Below are positions 22,652 through 34,151 of a stretch of DNA of 64,000 nucleotides, piece after piece. The position numbers and the translations under genes are program-made. The notes below the pieces were generated by a model that saw only the letters and a program-made list of their open reading frames with translations, was not told where the DNA came from and did no database searches. Numbering within the stretch: position 1 is the first letter of the stretch; every line of letters starts with the position of its first letter. The stretch covers positions 14,963,501-15,027,500 of the forward strand of contig JBAIAC010000030.1 in NCBI GenBank assembly GCA_037349315.1. Reading direction: 5' to 3'. The DNA is from Chelydra serpentina (Eukaryota > Chordata > Testudines > Chelydridae).

Positions 22652-22775
22652 CATAGATTCATAGATTCTAGGGCTGGAAGGGACCTCGAGAGGTCATCGA
22701 GTCCAGCCAGCTGCCCTCATGGCAGGACCAAATACTGTCTAGACCATCCCTGATAGACATTTATCTAACCTACTC
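22652..22775 (-). mobile_element. CR1 LINE 3' end fragment
   Basis: The complement of the CR1 3' end: the attcatagattcatag tail repeats, then ctggaagggacctcgagagg and gccctcatggcaggacc, with catttatctaacctactctt at the broken end. Confidence 0.88.
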
Positions 22776-23664
22776 TTAAGTGCTTAATATGCTTAAGTGC
22801 TTTCCTGAACTGGGGCTTGTATTTGCAATACAAAGAACTGATGAATGCACATTCTCATCTGGGTTCTTTGTGTACTAAACAGACATTTCTCATTTCATTC
22901 ACCTATCATCTTGTTGCCAAAATTTTGGATTGTGGAATAATATATATTCAGATAAATGCAGCTTCTTTTCCAGGCCTGATCCTGCAAAGGCGTATATGCA
23001 TATGAGAAACTTTTGAGCAAAGGTAAGGAAGTCAGTGTCACTGCTTGTTTGTGTAAAGTTAAATACCTAAGCAATTCCAGGATTGGGCCCTTATAATGGA
23101 CACTTTTGCAGCTTTAAGATAGGTGAATACAATATTGTATATTCGCATTGCTTTGTAGTAAGCATTCACGGCCTGCAGTCACATCATCTTTTGGCCTCTG
23201 TTGGGATTACAGCACAAGCAGAGAGTAAAGTAAGGGGTCAGAGAAGAGGTAGTTTAGGAGGAGGGGAACACAGATCCCCCTCCTTTGCTGAAAGCAGAGG
23301 GGAGCTCCCCTTCCCTGGTTTGGATAAAGAGCAGTTGCCCACAACTCCAACTCCCCCTTGTCTAGGATGGTGAGAGCTCCCCCTCCTGTTTCAATCTGCT
23401 TTAACCACTGAGCACGAGCTAAACAGCACTGGGCCCTGGGTGGGTGTGGGTGACCTCCAAAGGCCACCGTGGTGCTGGTGCAGGAAGTGATGCTGGTGAT
23501 TCAATAGGTGGCACTCTTGTTTCTGAGGGTATGTCTCCATGCAATACATTCCAGCTTTTGCAGACATACCCAAGCTAGCTTTAATCTTAATTGTTTAGGT
23601 ACTGAAGCAGTGAAGTCCATGGCAGCAAGTATTCAGTGCGGGCTAGCACACATGTAACTACCCA

Positions 23665-23755
23665 TCATCCGAAGAAGTGGGTATTCACCCACAAAATCTT
23701 ATGCTTCAATACCTCTGTTAGTCTATAAGGTGCCACAGGACCCTTTGTCGCTTCT
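23665..23755 (+). mobile_element. Truncated Penelope-like or SINE-like retroelement, 13-bp duplication
   Basis: A 91-bp insertion begins inside a hammerhead-like core (ccgaagaagtgggtattcac) and continues ctctgttagtctataaggtg, then ccacaggaccctttgtcgct. The exact 13-bp repeat atgtaactaccca lies at 23652-23664 and 23756-23768. It belongs to the same family as 36155 and 54908. Confidence 0.8.
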
Positions 23756-23768
23756 ATGTAACTACCCA

Positions 23769-24566
23769 GTGTTCCCAGCAGACATGTACTGCCCATACTA
23801 ACCAATTTGAGTAATTGCATTCTACCCACCTAATATTTTACTTGGAGTCTCAGTTGGGTGTATCGTTGTTGTATTGAAAAGTGTTAATGGCTGCCATCCA
23901 GGGAATCTTGGATCCAAAGACAACCACGAATCTCTGTAATGCCTCATTAAACATTAGGTGTGCCAAGCACTTCTTCAGAATCAACAGAAGTATCAATCGA
24001 GCCCCTTTATGTAATAAACAGCTGAAGGTTTAGGGGGTTACCTCCTGGGGCACTAAGTCTCATGGTAAGTCAGAACTAAGTTGTGTGCACTGAGGGTTTT
24101 TCCTAGCTGCAAATGCAGGGGCTAGGGTATCACTTGTGGGTGGGAGGCAGAAAGCCAGCTGAAAGAGTTGAGAATATGTCCCTGAAAGGAAGCAACAGAA
24201 AAGGGCTTCTTGGGCACAGAACACACTGGAGTGACAGACCTGGGGATTGCTGAGCAAGGAAACTCCCTGCTGTATTTTGTTTCTTCTGTTTTTAAGGAAA
24301 CAGATAAGCAAGATTACACCAAGGATAAACCTGATTTTAGGTCCCTAATGTTGATCAACTACTTGTGCCAAAGGAACAACAGTATTATTCTTAATCTCCT
24401 GCCCCAAACTGTTGTGCAGCTCCACCCAGAACTGTCTGGATTTCAATGATACACAAAGAGTTCTCTGTGAATACGGGTTGTAAAGCTCATTGTGATTTTT
24501 GGACATTGAAAGCCATGTACAAATACAAGATAATTCAGTTGAATATCTGATGCATAAACTGAGGCC
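23769..24566. other. Unassigned noncoding DNA
   Basis: No recognised gene or repeat. Confidence 0.4.
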
Positions 24567-24835
24567 TTGTCTACACCACCGCTTAAGACGCTGTAACTTA
24601 CGCCACTCAGGGGTCTGAAAAAAATCACCCTCATCCCAAGTGACGTAAGTTACATCGACTTAAAACAGTGTCTACACCACACTCTCCTGCTGATATAGCT
24701 TCTACCTCTCATTGAGGTGGAGTAATTATGTCAACAGGAGAGCACTCTCCCATCGATGTAGTGCATCTTCACTAGACACATCAATGCAGCAGCGCCAATG
24801 TAGCACAGTAGTGAAACTCTCCAACTGCCTCTCAA
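24567..24835. mobile_element. MITE fragment with cttgtctacacc end
   Basis: It starts ccttgtctacaccacc and has internal self-complementary phrases (acgtaagttaca with gtaacttacg; caacaggagag with ctctcctgctgat). It ends near agcacagtagtgaaact. It resembles the gtctacact-ended MITEs elsewhere in the window. Right end is uncertain. Confidence 0.6.
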
Positions 24836-27383
24836 TTATAGTTAGAACAACCCTCTCGAATTTTACCTGTGCTTAGAGTTGTTTGAAAGAAGTGTACCAC
24901 TGTTTTATCCATGGGGTGGGGGGAAATCATAAATTTTGCTAGACTGATGAAAGCAGGGGAGGAGGAAAGTGTTTAAAGAAAGTTAATTTAGGCTGCACTC
25001 AGGCATGGTGGCTGCTAGGAGAAGTTAATTGAACAAAAATTCCATACTAGGCAGGCAAACAATCCTGGGACACCCCTCTATTGATATGGGGACATAGGAC
25101 ACTCATTTATTTGGCAACACTGATCAAACGTAGCGTTCTTGCATTTAGCTCTTTGTTTTAAAGCACTATGAACCAAATTCTGGTAACACCAAAGTCAATT
25201 GCAACATTTGCCATTGAATCCAACAGGACCAAAAGTCAGCACTAGATAACAGAAGGGATTTGCATACAAATCACTCACAGCTAGTTGGTGATGACAGGTG
25301 GGCTGAGAACCTATGACTGTCAAGGTAATACTAGCATAGACTGCTTGTATCAGCTTTCCCTAAAGGTGAGGAATTCAGCATTAAGACTATCTATTATACA
25401 GACAGGGCAGGGTTAGGGAAGAGTAAACAAAGTATTTTTAGGAAATTCTTGATGGGTTTCTGTGAAAGTCAACAATTACAGGGAAATCCAAAGGACCTTT
25501 AGAGATGATTGAATAACGCTCCCATTCCAATTTGCAGATTGACTGAGTGATGTTAAAGACATGTAAAGCTTGTTGAACATCTTTTTGAACATATGTAATG
25601 CTAGTTGAAAATCAAGAACTAATGCTCACTGCTGCTGCTTTTCTAGGAAGACGTTTTTCATTGCCAGTGAAATAGATTGCTATGGATTACAATCAGAAAA
25701 GTTCCTCCTACAATGTTCCTCCTTCTACACAGTCTTATAAGTTTGTAAGACACATTATATGAACCCCACTCTCGCTCTGGTGGGCCTTGAGGAGCCCTTG
25801 GCAGTATGGGTTATGCAGGAATTGGTGTCAAGGTGCTGTAGTGAACTAGAAAGAGCCAAGAGCTATTCCAGAGGCATAGGCCCTCTGTGCGGCTTCCCCC
25901 AGATCTGTATAGATTTCAGAAGACATGCTGATTTTCAGGATTTTGCTCCTTCCAAAGTGGGTTGGAACAAACACTACAAATGAATCTCAGCTGGACAAAT
26001 GAGAAGAAAAATTGAAGATGGCAAATTTTAGTATTTTCCTGTCTCCTGCATGGAAATAATAATCAGGGGACAATATGGCTCACAATTTGTTTGAATATGG
26101 CACTGGAGTCAATATGAATCTGTACCAACACTAAAACTAAAATACAGTGGAAACATGAAGATGAATGCTGTAGGCAAAAGCAAGACACTGAAGAACTGCT
26201 GGCATGACTTAAGACAAATAAGATCTACTAGATAGATAGCTGCAGGCGACAAGTCTGTGCCACTCTGCATTAGTGCCCTCCATTTTGGAAAAATTATGAA
26301 TACCCTAAAGCGTTTAGTATTGCCGCACTTAATAATGAAGCAAGTGACAAAGTATCAAAACACTACTGTCGGTAGGCAATTTTTCATTAACAGGTAAAAA
26401 CCAATGATATATGTAAATAAATAATATTACAAGAAGCTGCTTCTGTGAATACAAACCTTCCAAAAACGCTATTTTTTTCAATGAAAGTTTTGCCATTAAC
26501 TTCAATACGGTCAGTATTTCATGCAAAGTAACGAGAGGGAACCTGAGTTAAGGAGCTCATTGAAGGTTTAATTAAGGTAAATAAAACAAGGTATAAATAA
26601 AGACATAAAGATACTAAGAGATCAGAGAGTACTAATCTTTGTAAAGTAACAAACAACAAAGGATCACTCTATGTGAAAGCAATTAATAAAAAGAGAAGAT
26701 ATTTGGATGAATTCTGTGCATGGAATTTGTCTTATATCTATTTGTTTAAGAAACATACCACGTGAGCAGAACCTTCAAATGAGTCAGTAGAAAACACTAC
26801 AAGAAAAAAAGCCCTTCAAACTTGGTCAAAATAAGTCTCAGGCTTTTTTAGATTTGTCTTGTAGGTTAGGTTTGTCTTAGGTTTTTCCATAGCCCATGAC
26901 ACGGTAAGATGGCATCGCAACACAACACGACAACACTTCAATCTTACAATGACATGACAAATCTTTCACAATGTTGTGATGATGCTCATAGGAGGAGTTC
27001 TCTATGCAAATTAAGTTAAATATTTTTTTAAAAAAACTAAAGTTTTTTAAGGATGCGGGACACGCAAAAAATGCTCTGTGGAATTCTGGACATGTAGCAA
27101 TCTTAAGTGTAACAGTCTGTTAAGGTAGGTCTTCATTGCACAGTTAACCTGGATAATTATCACCCTGGTCCGACCACCTGGGTTAGCCTTGCTTGCAAGC
27201 TAGCATCCCCACTGCAAAACCCTATCTGTGTTACTGGGTCCTCATTATTTCTGCACGCACCCATATTTGTCTAGGGTCATATCCCACAGTCCATTGTACT
27301 GAGAGGCTCCATTCTTTCCCAGTCAGTTGTATCAATTGCAGGAGAACCTGACAATTCTTTGGGGAAAATTGGGGGAAATTGTG
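24836..27383. other. Unassigned noncoding DNA
   Basis: No gene evident. The piece at about 27125-27310 (ggtaggtcttcattgcacag, then ttaacctgg) may be a further MITE fragment. Confidence 0.4.
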
Positions 27384-28069
27384 TGTTGTAATGAAAGGCC
27401 CACACTAGTAAATAGAAGGAAGGCCTTGAAAATAATGAGTTAAAGCCAAAAGGAACGAAGTAGGGAGGTTGTCGGGTTCAAAGAATAACTAGGCCTCCGG
27501 CTGATAGGTGTTAACTGCAGATGGTTTTCAATAAGAAAAACATGGACCTTCCCACCCCATATACCAGTGTTATCTCCTACATGAACCCAGATGCACTGAA
27601 AAAGTTGTTGGTCAGCAGGAAGAGGAGGGGAAGAAATAAGGAGGAAAGACCTTTGGGGGAAAAGGAGGTTGTAAATCTTATTTGGATTAAAATTAATAAT
27701 TAGGGTGAACTGTCTCAAATAAGTTGTTAGCTAAAGTGGTAATTGGCTATGGCATCATTTGTTTGTTGAAGGGTATAAAAAGAGTTGTGAATTGGAAGGT
27801 TTTTTGTCAGGCCCCACCTGATCATGCTGGCGCACACCAGGATGAGATGGCTTTCCCTAGGTCTGGCCTATTTGTAAGTACTGATCACATGTTTATGATT
27901 ACTTTGTTACTATATTGGGAATACTGACTGCTTATTTTTAGGCTGTTAGACACATGTAGAGCAACTATATAAATACCATTTGGCCTTTGGACTTAATAAA
28001 GGAATTTATGGTTAAATTAGTCTTTGGTAGTTTCTCATTAATATTAGTTTCAAATTAGTAATTCCAACA
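27384..28069 (+). mobile_element. Putative solo LTR
   Basis: The segment begins tgttgtaatg and ends attccaaca, so it has TG...CA ends with short inverted complementarity. It contains TATA boxes at 27774-27780 (tataaaa) and about 27967-27975 (tatataaat), and a polyadenylation signal aataaa at 27995-28000. That order of promoter, poly(A) signal and CA end is LTR-like. No flanking duplication could be read and no internal retroviral region adjoins, so it is a candidate solo LTR of an old endogenous retrovirus or LTR retrotransposon. Confidence 0.5.
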
Positions 28070-28226
28070 GCTGCTGAACTGCCTGAAGGACATAGCCGAT
28101 GGAGGCAATCACTTTAAGTTTAGTTGTTGCAGTAGTATTGTACTGCAGTCACAATTGCTCATGCTTAATGAAGCGAATGCATAGCATGGCAATGGGCAAC
28201 TACCCTGCTTCACAATGAAGTCAAAC

Positions 28227-28498
28227 CAGGGCCAGCACTACCATTAAGAGACCCTAGGTGGTCGCCTAGAGCGCCAGGATTTGGGGGGCCGCATTTCAGG
28301 TTCCTCGGCGGACACCAGCGGGAGAGGCTGCCGCCAAAATGCTGCCAAGGTCCCCAGCAGCAGCTTCTTCGGCCGCTGGGGTTCTCGGCGGCACTTCGGC
28401 GGCAGCTTCTTCGGCCGCTGGGGACCTCGGTGGCATTTTGGCGGCAGCCTCTCCCGCCGCTGCCACCTAGAGCGGAAAAAACGCTGGCGCTGCTCCTG
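28227..28498. mobile_element. GC-rich non-autonomous hAT element
   Basis: The left end cagggccagcac is partly complementary to the right end gcgctgctcctg. The flanking 8-mers agtcaaac (28219-28226) and agttaaac (28499-28506) match at 7 of 8. The interior has repeated and inverted ttcggccgctgggg and ggcggcagc units, so it can fold extensively. Confidence 0.82.
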
Positions 28499-28506
28499 AG
28501 TTAAAC

Positions 28507-29279
28507 AGACTCCACTTGGACAGAAACATCTGCAGAGCCTGGGACCTAAAGTCCATTCTAGTGGACAGCCTCAGTCTCTCCTTATGAACATGTTTCAGCC
28601 TTGAACAGGATAAGTTCTGGGTGAGTTCATTTTTATATTAAAATATGTTAGGTCTCTTTAAATTTGCCTTGAGCAGCCTTGGCATATTCCAAAACAAGGT
28701 TGACATTATAGCCTTCTGTTTCCCTGTAAAAGACTGGGTGTGCATCACCTTGTAGAAAGGCTATAATTCTGACATGGTAAGAAATAATGTAGATTTAGTT
28801 TTAATTGTATATATGCACAGCATGAAGATGATAAGAGTTCTTTGTTTTTCTCCTGAGCTGTACTTATGTTACACTAGTTGGGAACAAGCGTATATTTTAT
28901 TTTCTAAAACAAAACAAAGAAACCAATTAATATTTCAAAAAAACTGGGTAACTGTGCAATTTACATGGCTGCCAGCTAAAAACCACTGGCCTCCTGCAGC
29001 ACATTTTACAGGGGTCTGTGAGTTTTCTATAAAACATTGTCTAAGCAACAGCAAAGGCAGTTAAATTTAATAAGCTAATAAATCATTTTCAACAGCCATG
29101 CTTTTGTTTTATGTGTAAGAGCCGAGCAGAATAGAACCTACTTTCTCGCCACATAAATTCCACAGATCTGGAGAAAAAGCTCCCACTGATTTTTTCCCGA
29201 GAAATTTCTCAAAGATTTCTATTTTCTTTATATGAAAAGGAGCTTTGGACTTGCTCATTATGCATACTGGAATCAGCAT
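28507..29279. other. Unassigned noncoding DNA
   Basis: No gene or clear repeat. Confidence 0.4.
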
Positions 29280-29985
29280 AAGAACATAAGAATGGCCATA
29301 CTGGGTCAGACCAAAGGTCCATCCAGCCCAGTATCCTGTCTGCGAACAGTGGCCAATGCCAGGTGCCCTAGAGGGAGTGAACCTAACAGGTAATGATCAA
29401 GTGCTCTCTCTCCTTCCATCCATCTCCACCCTTTGACAAAGAGAGGCTAGGGACACCATTCCTTACCCATCCTGGCAAATAGCCATTAATGGACTTAAGC
29501 TCCATGAATCTAGTTCTCTTTTAAACCCTGTTATATTCCTAGCCTTCACAACCTCCTCAGGTAAGGAGTTCCACAGGTTGACTGTGCACTGTGTGAAGAA
29601 GAACTTCCTTTTTTTTGTTTTAAACCTGCTGCCCATTAATTTCATTGGGTGGCCCCTAGTTCTTATATTATGGGAACAAGTAAATAACTTTTCCTTATTC
29701 ACTTTCTCCACACCACTCATAATTTTATATACCTCTATCATATCCCCTCCAACTCTCCTCTTTTCCAAGATGAAAAGTCCCAGCCTCTTTAATCTCTCCT
29801 CATATGGGACCCGTTCCAAACCTCTAATCATTTTAGTTGCCCTTCTCTGAACCTTTTCTAATGCCAGTATATCTTTTTTTTAGATGAGGAGACCTCATCT
29901 GTACACAGTATTCAAGATGTGGGCGCACCATGGATTTATATAAGGGCAGTAAGATATTCTCCGTCTTATTCGCTATCCCTTTTTT
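29280..29985 (-). pseudogene. CR1-group LINE C-terminal region and 3' end
   Basis: The minus-strand frame 29463-29831 shows the C-terminal domain of CR1/L3-type LINE polymerases: MIRGLERVPYEERLKRLGLF, LEKRRVGGDMIEVYKIMSG, TRGHPMKL, then a KKRKFFF stretch and VNLWNSLPEEVV, ending LD. The 3' end at 29280-29360 (ggccatactgggtcagacc in complement) is diagnostic and recurs at 45463. The 5' part is lost near 29985. The terminal tail differs from that of the CR1 at 6763, so this is another subfamily. Confidence 0.88.
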
Positions 29986-31070
29986 TAATGATTTCTAACA
30001 TATTGGATGTGATTTAATGCTGCAGTGCTTGCAACTGAGAAGAGTAGAAGCTGTGGCACAAAACTGCAGAAAGCTGAAGGAGAAATTTGAGCTAACAAGA
30101 GATGAGTTATAAACTATTCTAAAGGTCCTAAAAATGGAAAGCTGTGGGCAGTTATTTTCTGTTTGGAAAACAAGATCCGATTATGTCTAAGTTTCAGCTT
30201 TTATCAATGCTCTTTCTGAGGGGCAGAGTTAAGGTGTTTTGGCCTACCATGACATAGAATTTCTGTAATTTCAAATGTTTGGGTAAATGTAACCTTCATT
30301 ATGAATTTCTTGAGTTTCTAGCATGTTTGTTTAAAATTCCTGAAAGGTAATATTCATGCAACTCACTGATACATGTCTACAACCTTAACTTCATCTCAGC
30401 AAAGTGAGTGTGTAGGGAGTGGGAAGTTTAGAGATTGAGGTCAATAGCAGTGGTTGCCTAAGAGTAGAGGCAGCCATAATGTACTGTGGCTGTCCCATGA
30501 TAGTGTTACAATGGGCCTTGGATTATTTTAAGTGATTGACAAAAAATGTGTAGTTTTGGTTGAGATAAGTCTCCACAGATTTGAATGTTTTTTAAACCAT
30601 ATCCAAATAATCTCTCTTGTGGTGCATCTGTCTTGGTTAGAAGCAGAATGTACTGGAAGTCACACAAGAGAGCCTGTTCTCCTAAGATTTCCAGACCAAT
30701 TTTCAAACACAAGATGTTTGAATAAGCATCCTTTGGGGTTCCAAATCTTTGGAGTTTTCAACTATGGCTCCCAATCCTGCAACTGGATGCATGCAAGCAA
30801 AAACAATTGTTGAATTGGGACCTTTTTAGTTCAGAGTCTCTTTGAAAGCCTGAGAATATGTCTATAGAACTATAGTAGAGTACTCGGAGGACAGGCAGCC
30901 TAGAGGTTAGCACACCCAGTGTCCAGTCTCTCACCTCCTAAGAGGAAAGGCCTTCACTCCAGTTCCTAAATCTGGTATGTGGCTTGTCCTCATCTCAGGG
31001 TTTCTAAACACCCTTACTCTTTCTTTACTAGAGGGGGGTAGAGTAGAAAGGCTTATGCCCCTTCTGCAGT
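29986..31070. other. Unassigned noncoding DNA
   Basis: No gene found. From about 30880 the sequence becomes more GC-rich and may belong to the repeat interrupted by the hAT element at 31071. Confidence 0.4.
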
Positions 31071-31662
31071 CAAGGCCGGCTCTAGCTTTTTTGCCACCCC
31101 AAGCAAAAAAAAAAAGGGGGTGGCCAGACTGACAAAGCAAAAAAAAACTAACAACGGCGACCCGCAGGGAGGGCAGTCAAGGCAGTTCGCAGGGGGGTGA
31201 AGGGCGGCACCCGCCCGCTCCCTCCACCCGTGAGCAGCCAGGCACTACAGCCCACTCACAGCTGGGCGAGAGGGGCTCCCCCCTCCAGCCTCGGGGTGCC
31301 TCCTTTAAAGGTGGCTCAGCCAGGCTGGGCTCAGAACGGTGCAGGAGGAACGAGGCCGGTGCAGGCGGCGGGGAGTGGCGCATCCCGGGGAGCCCGGTGG
31401 TACGGTGAGCGGCGGGGATCGCTAGTTCCTGCCCGCCCCCGGGCTGGGGTCCATGCCCCTGCAGGGCTGGGCTGGGACTGGCGGCACATGGGGAGCCAGC
31501 CGGGGGCTCCGGAGCTGCAGACTGGGCTGCCGAAGCTTAAAAAGAAAAGAATCATGGCAGGGCGACCAGAATGTGCCACCCCAAGAATTCCCGAAATGCC
31601 GCCCCTTACAATGTGCCACCCCAGGCATGTGCTTTCTCGTCTGGTGCCTAGAGCCAGCCCTG
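31071..31662. mobile_element. GC-rich non-autonomous hAT element
   Basis: The 8-bp duplication tctgcagt is exact at 31063-31070 and 31663-31670. The ends caaggccggctctag and ctagagccagccctg are inverted repeats. Near the ends gccaccccaagc and gtgccaccccaggc repeat the theme. The 592-bp interior is about two thirds G+C and opens long frames (31197-31676 and others) with no family-like pattern. It is related in its termini to the element at 43088. Confidence 0.88.
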
Positions 31663-31670
31663 TCTGCAGT

Positions 31671-31999
31671 TGGTAGGGGAGCCCAGACCCTGCCACTCCA
31701 TCAGGCTCTGACCCAGGGCCCTATAAGAGACAATAATGTCAGGTTCTCTGCAGTGCCCTGTAGCTGCCTCCCTGGGCCACTTCCTACCATCCGTCTCACC
31801 CAAAGTCTCCAAGTTCGATATAAGATCGCAAAATAAAAGACAGCTAAACCTTCAGCCCCAACTGAGCTCAGCCGGTAGTCTTCTTCCTCACAGTCAGGCT
31901 TCGTTGGCACTTGTTCAGAAGCCCCGTTCAGGGTGGATCTGTCTTCCTCCCCAACCTTTCCCCTTCTCCTTGTATTTAATGGCATAGCAGACTCACATT
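31671..31999. repeat. Possible LTR or other repeat segment
   Basis: GC-rich sequence with ctgacccagggccctataag phrases flanks the hAT insertion and may be the continuation of a repeat on its left side. No ends were defined. Confidence 0.3.
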
Positions 32000-33739
32000 C
32001 TGAGTCTATGACTGCCAGGTGCCGGATCTCGTGATATATAGTTACAATCTTTCTCTCTTCTCGGTATTTTTTTAAAACTGTAGTATTGCTTTTTTAATGG
32101 TGCCTCATTTTCCTGCTGCTCTTGCTAGGTATTTTAGTGTAAACTTTGTCACTTTTACGTGTCTGAGTTTCTCTCGTAAAATCCTCCTATCACAGTTTTA
32201 CACTATTTACACTCAGTTTCTTTGGCCTTGCAGGACTCACCAGCTCAACTTTGTGTTTGTTAATTAAGGCCAAGTTAGCATTTGAGCCACAGTATCCAGG
32301 ACATATTCAGAGGAGCTACTTCACTCCTCCTTTCAGGTTCTTGCTGTGTGTCAACATTTTCAATTCTAGGGCATACTTCATGAAATCATCTTCTTGTCTC
32401 TTTTATCTATACTTCCTGCCACTCCTATCTTAGTTCATTTGTAATTAGATTTTTAGATTCCTGTTTACTTAGAGGGATCTCTATGTCATTTTTTTCATTG
32501 TTGACAACATTTTTTTGCTACTTTGTCAGCCGCCTTATTTCCAGCTATCCCTGCTATTTCAATGTGCTGGGATCCATGCTATTTCAAGGTTTACTCCCAT
32601 CTGTGCCAGTTCTGTTGTTGGTAATAGTATTTCATTAATTAGATCATTTCTGGTATCTGAATTCCCATTTTTGATAGCCAGTAGTCCTGATAGAGAATCT
32701 GACAAGATGACAGTGCAGCTAGGTCACATATCCAGTTTAACCCCAGTATGATTCCTGTTAGTTCAGCATCATAACAGCTACACAATTTAATAGTCTTATG
32801 GATTTCTTTATTCCAAGTGCTGGGACACAAAATGCTGTCTCTCTCTTTCATTTTTCTCATCTTTAAACCCATATGTGAATATTTGGCAGTGTTTGCCCCA
32901 TTTATTATATATCAATTTGCTAAATTTAATTCATTTATCTCTCCTTTTCCCCTTTTCATTATATAGTTTCACATTTGTCTCAAAAGGGCATGATTTTCCA
33001 GCCATAATGCATTTTCCCACAATGCATTTCTTTTTTCCTCTTACTTCTTTTGTCCATACTTTAATCCTATTGACATGAGGCATTTCTGGGTTTTTTCCCC
33101 TTCCCTTTATTTTGTTCACTGAATTCCCAGCATTTCTCATACATTTGTTTAGTGTTTCCATATTCCCTGTTTCCTATAAATGTTTTGGGGGAAAGTTAAG
33201 TCCAATAACTTCATTCTTAGCTGCAGGTGAAATGTAGCGTTATCTATATTACACACTAAGGTGTTATGATAAAGGCACCACATGCAATGTGTAATGCCTA
33301 GGCTTGGATTGCATCTAGCAGCTGCCTTTAGTTCAGCATCAAAAACAAACTAATACTTGGCATCCATATTCAATGTTTGGTCTCATTAATGCTCTAAAAA
33401 GCATTACCATTGCTTTCTTATCTGCACCCAAGGTGATTCCAGAAATACTTTAAAGTAGATTGGGTTTATCTTTACATTTATCTACAATATTTTCAATGCA
33501 ATCCTTCCATGTTAGCTTGCTATCAAATGTCACACCCAGGAATGTGTAGCTTTTAACTATACCTATTTGTTCATAAAGTCACTGCTTACAATCTTTTAAA
33601 ATTTTCCTTGTAATGAATATCATTCCTTTAGTTTTGGGAATTGAAAATTCAATTCTCCACATTTTCCCATTCCATATTTTCCCCAATTGCTTCATTAATT
33701 CACTTCTCTGTTCTCTGTTTCTGCCCATACGTCACAATC

Positions 33740-34151
33740 CAGTAGCGTAGGCAGGTCTGGAGCAAGGGGGAGCCGCGCTATAAAAAGGCGCCTCCCCGCT
33801 CCCCCTGTACTCATCCGGCGGCGCTTTAAAGGGCCCGGGGTTCCAGCCGCTGCGGAGCCCCGGGCCCTTTAAAGCGTGGGGCTCTGGCGGTGCTTTAAAA
33901 GGCCCGCGGCTCCCCGCAGTGGCAGGAGCCCCGGGCCTTTTTAAGCACCCTCGGAGCCTGGCTCCAACAGCGGGGCTCGGGGGAGCTGGGCTCGGGCAGC
34001 GCTTTAAAAGGCCCGTGGCTCTTGCAGCCACGGGGAGCCGCCTGTGGGCCTTTTAAAGCGCGGGGCTCGGGCGGCACTTTTTAAGGCGCTGCTTCTCCTC
34101 ACAGTGGGAGCGGCCGCTCCCCCTGCCTCCCCCGCCCCAGCTACGCTACTA
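33740..34151. mobile_element. GC-rich hAT element inserted in the LINE reverse transcriptase
   Basis: The duplication tcacaatc is exact at 33732-33739 and 34152-34159. The ends cagtagcgtag and ctacgctacta are inverted, differing at the terminal base. The interior alternates ctttaaag-type phrases with gagccccgggcc, so it is self-complementary. It splits the LINE two codons after the FVDD motif. The family matches 4808 and 63777. Confidence 0.92.

Noticed and set aside
31197..31676. 159-codon plus-strand open frame, with other long frames on both strands
   Set aside because: Lies inside a GC-rich hAT element with exact duplication, open on several frames at once, and shows Pro/Gly-rich low-complexity sequence without domain pattern.
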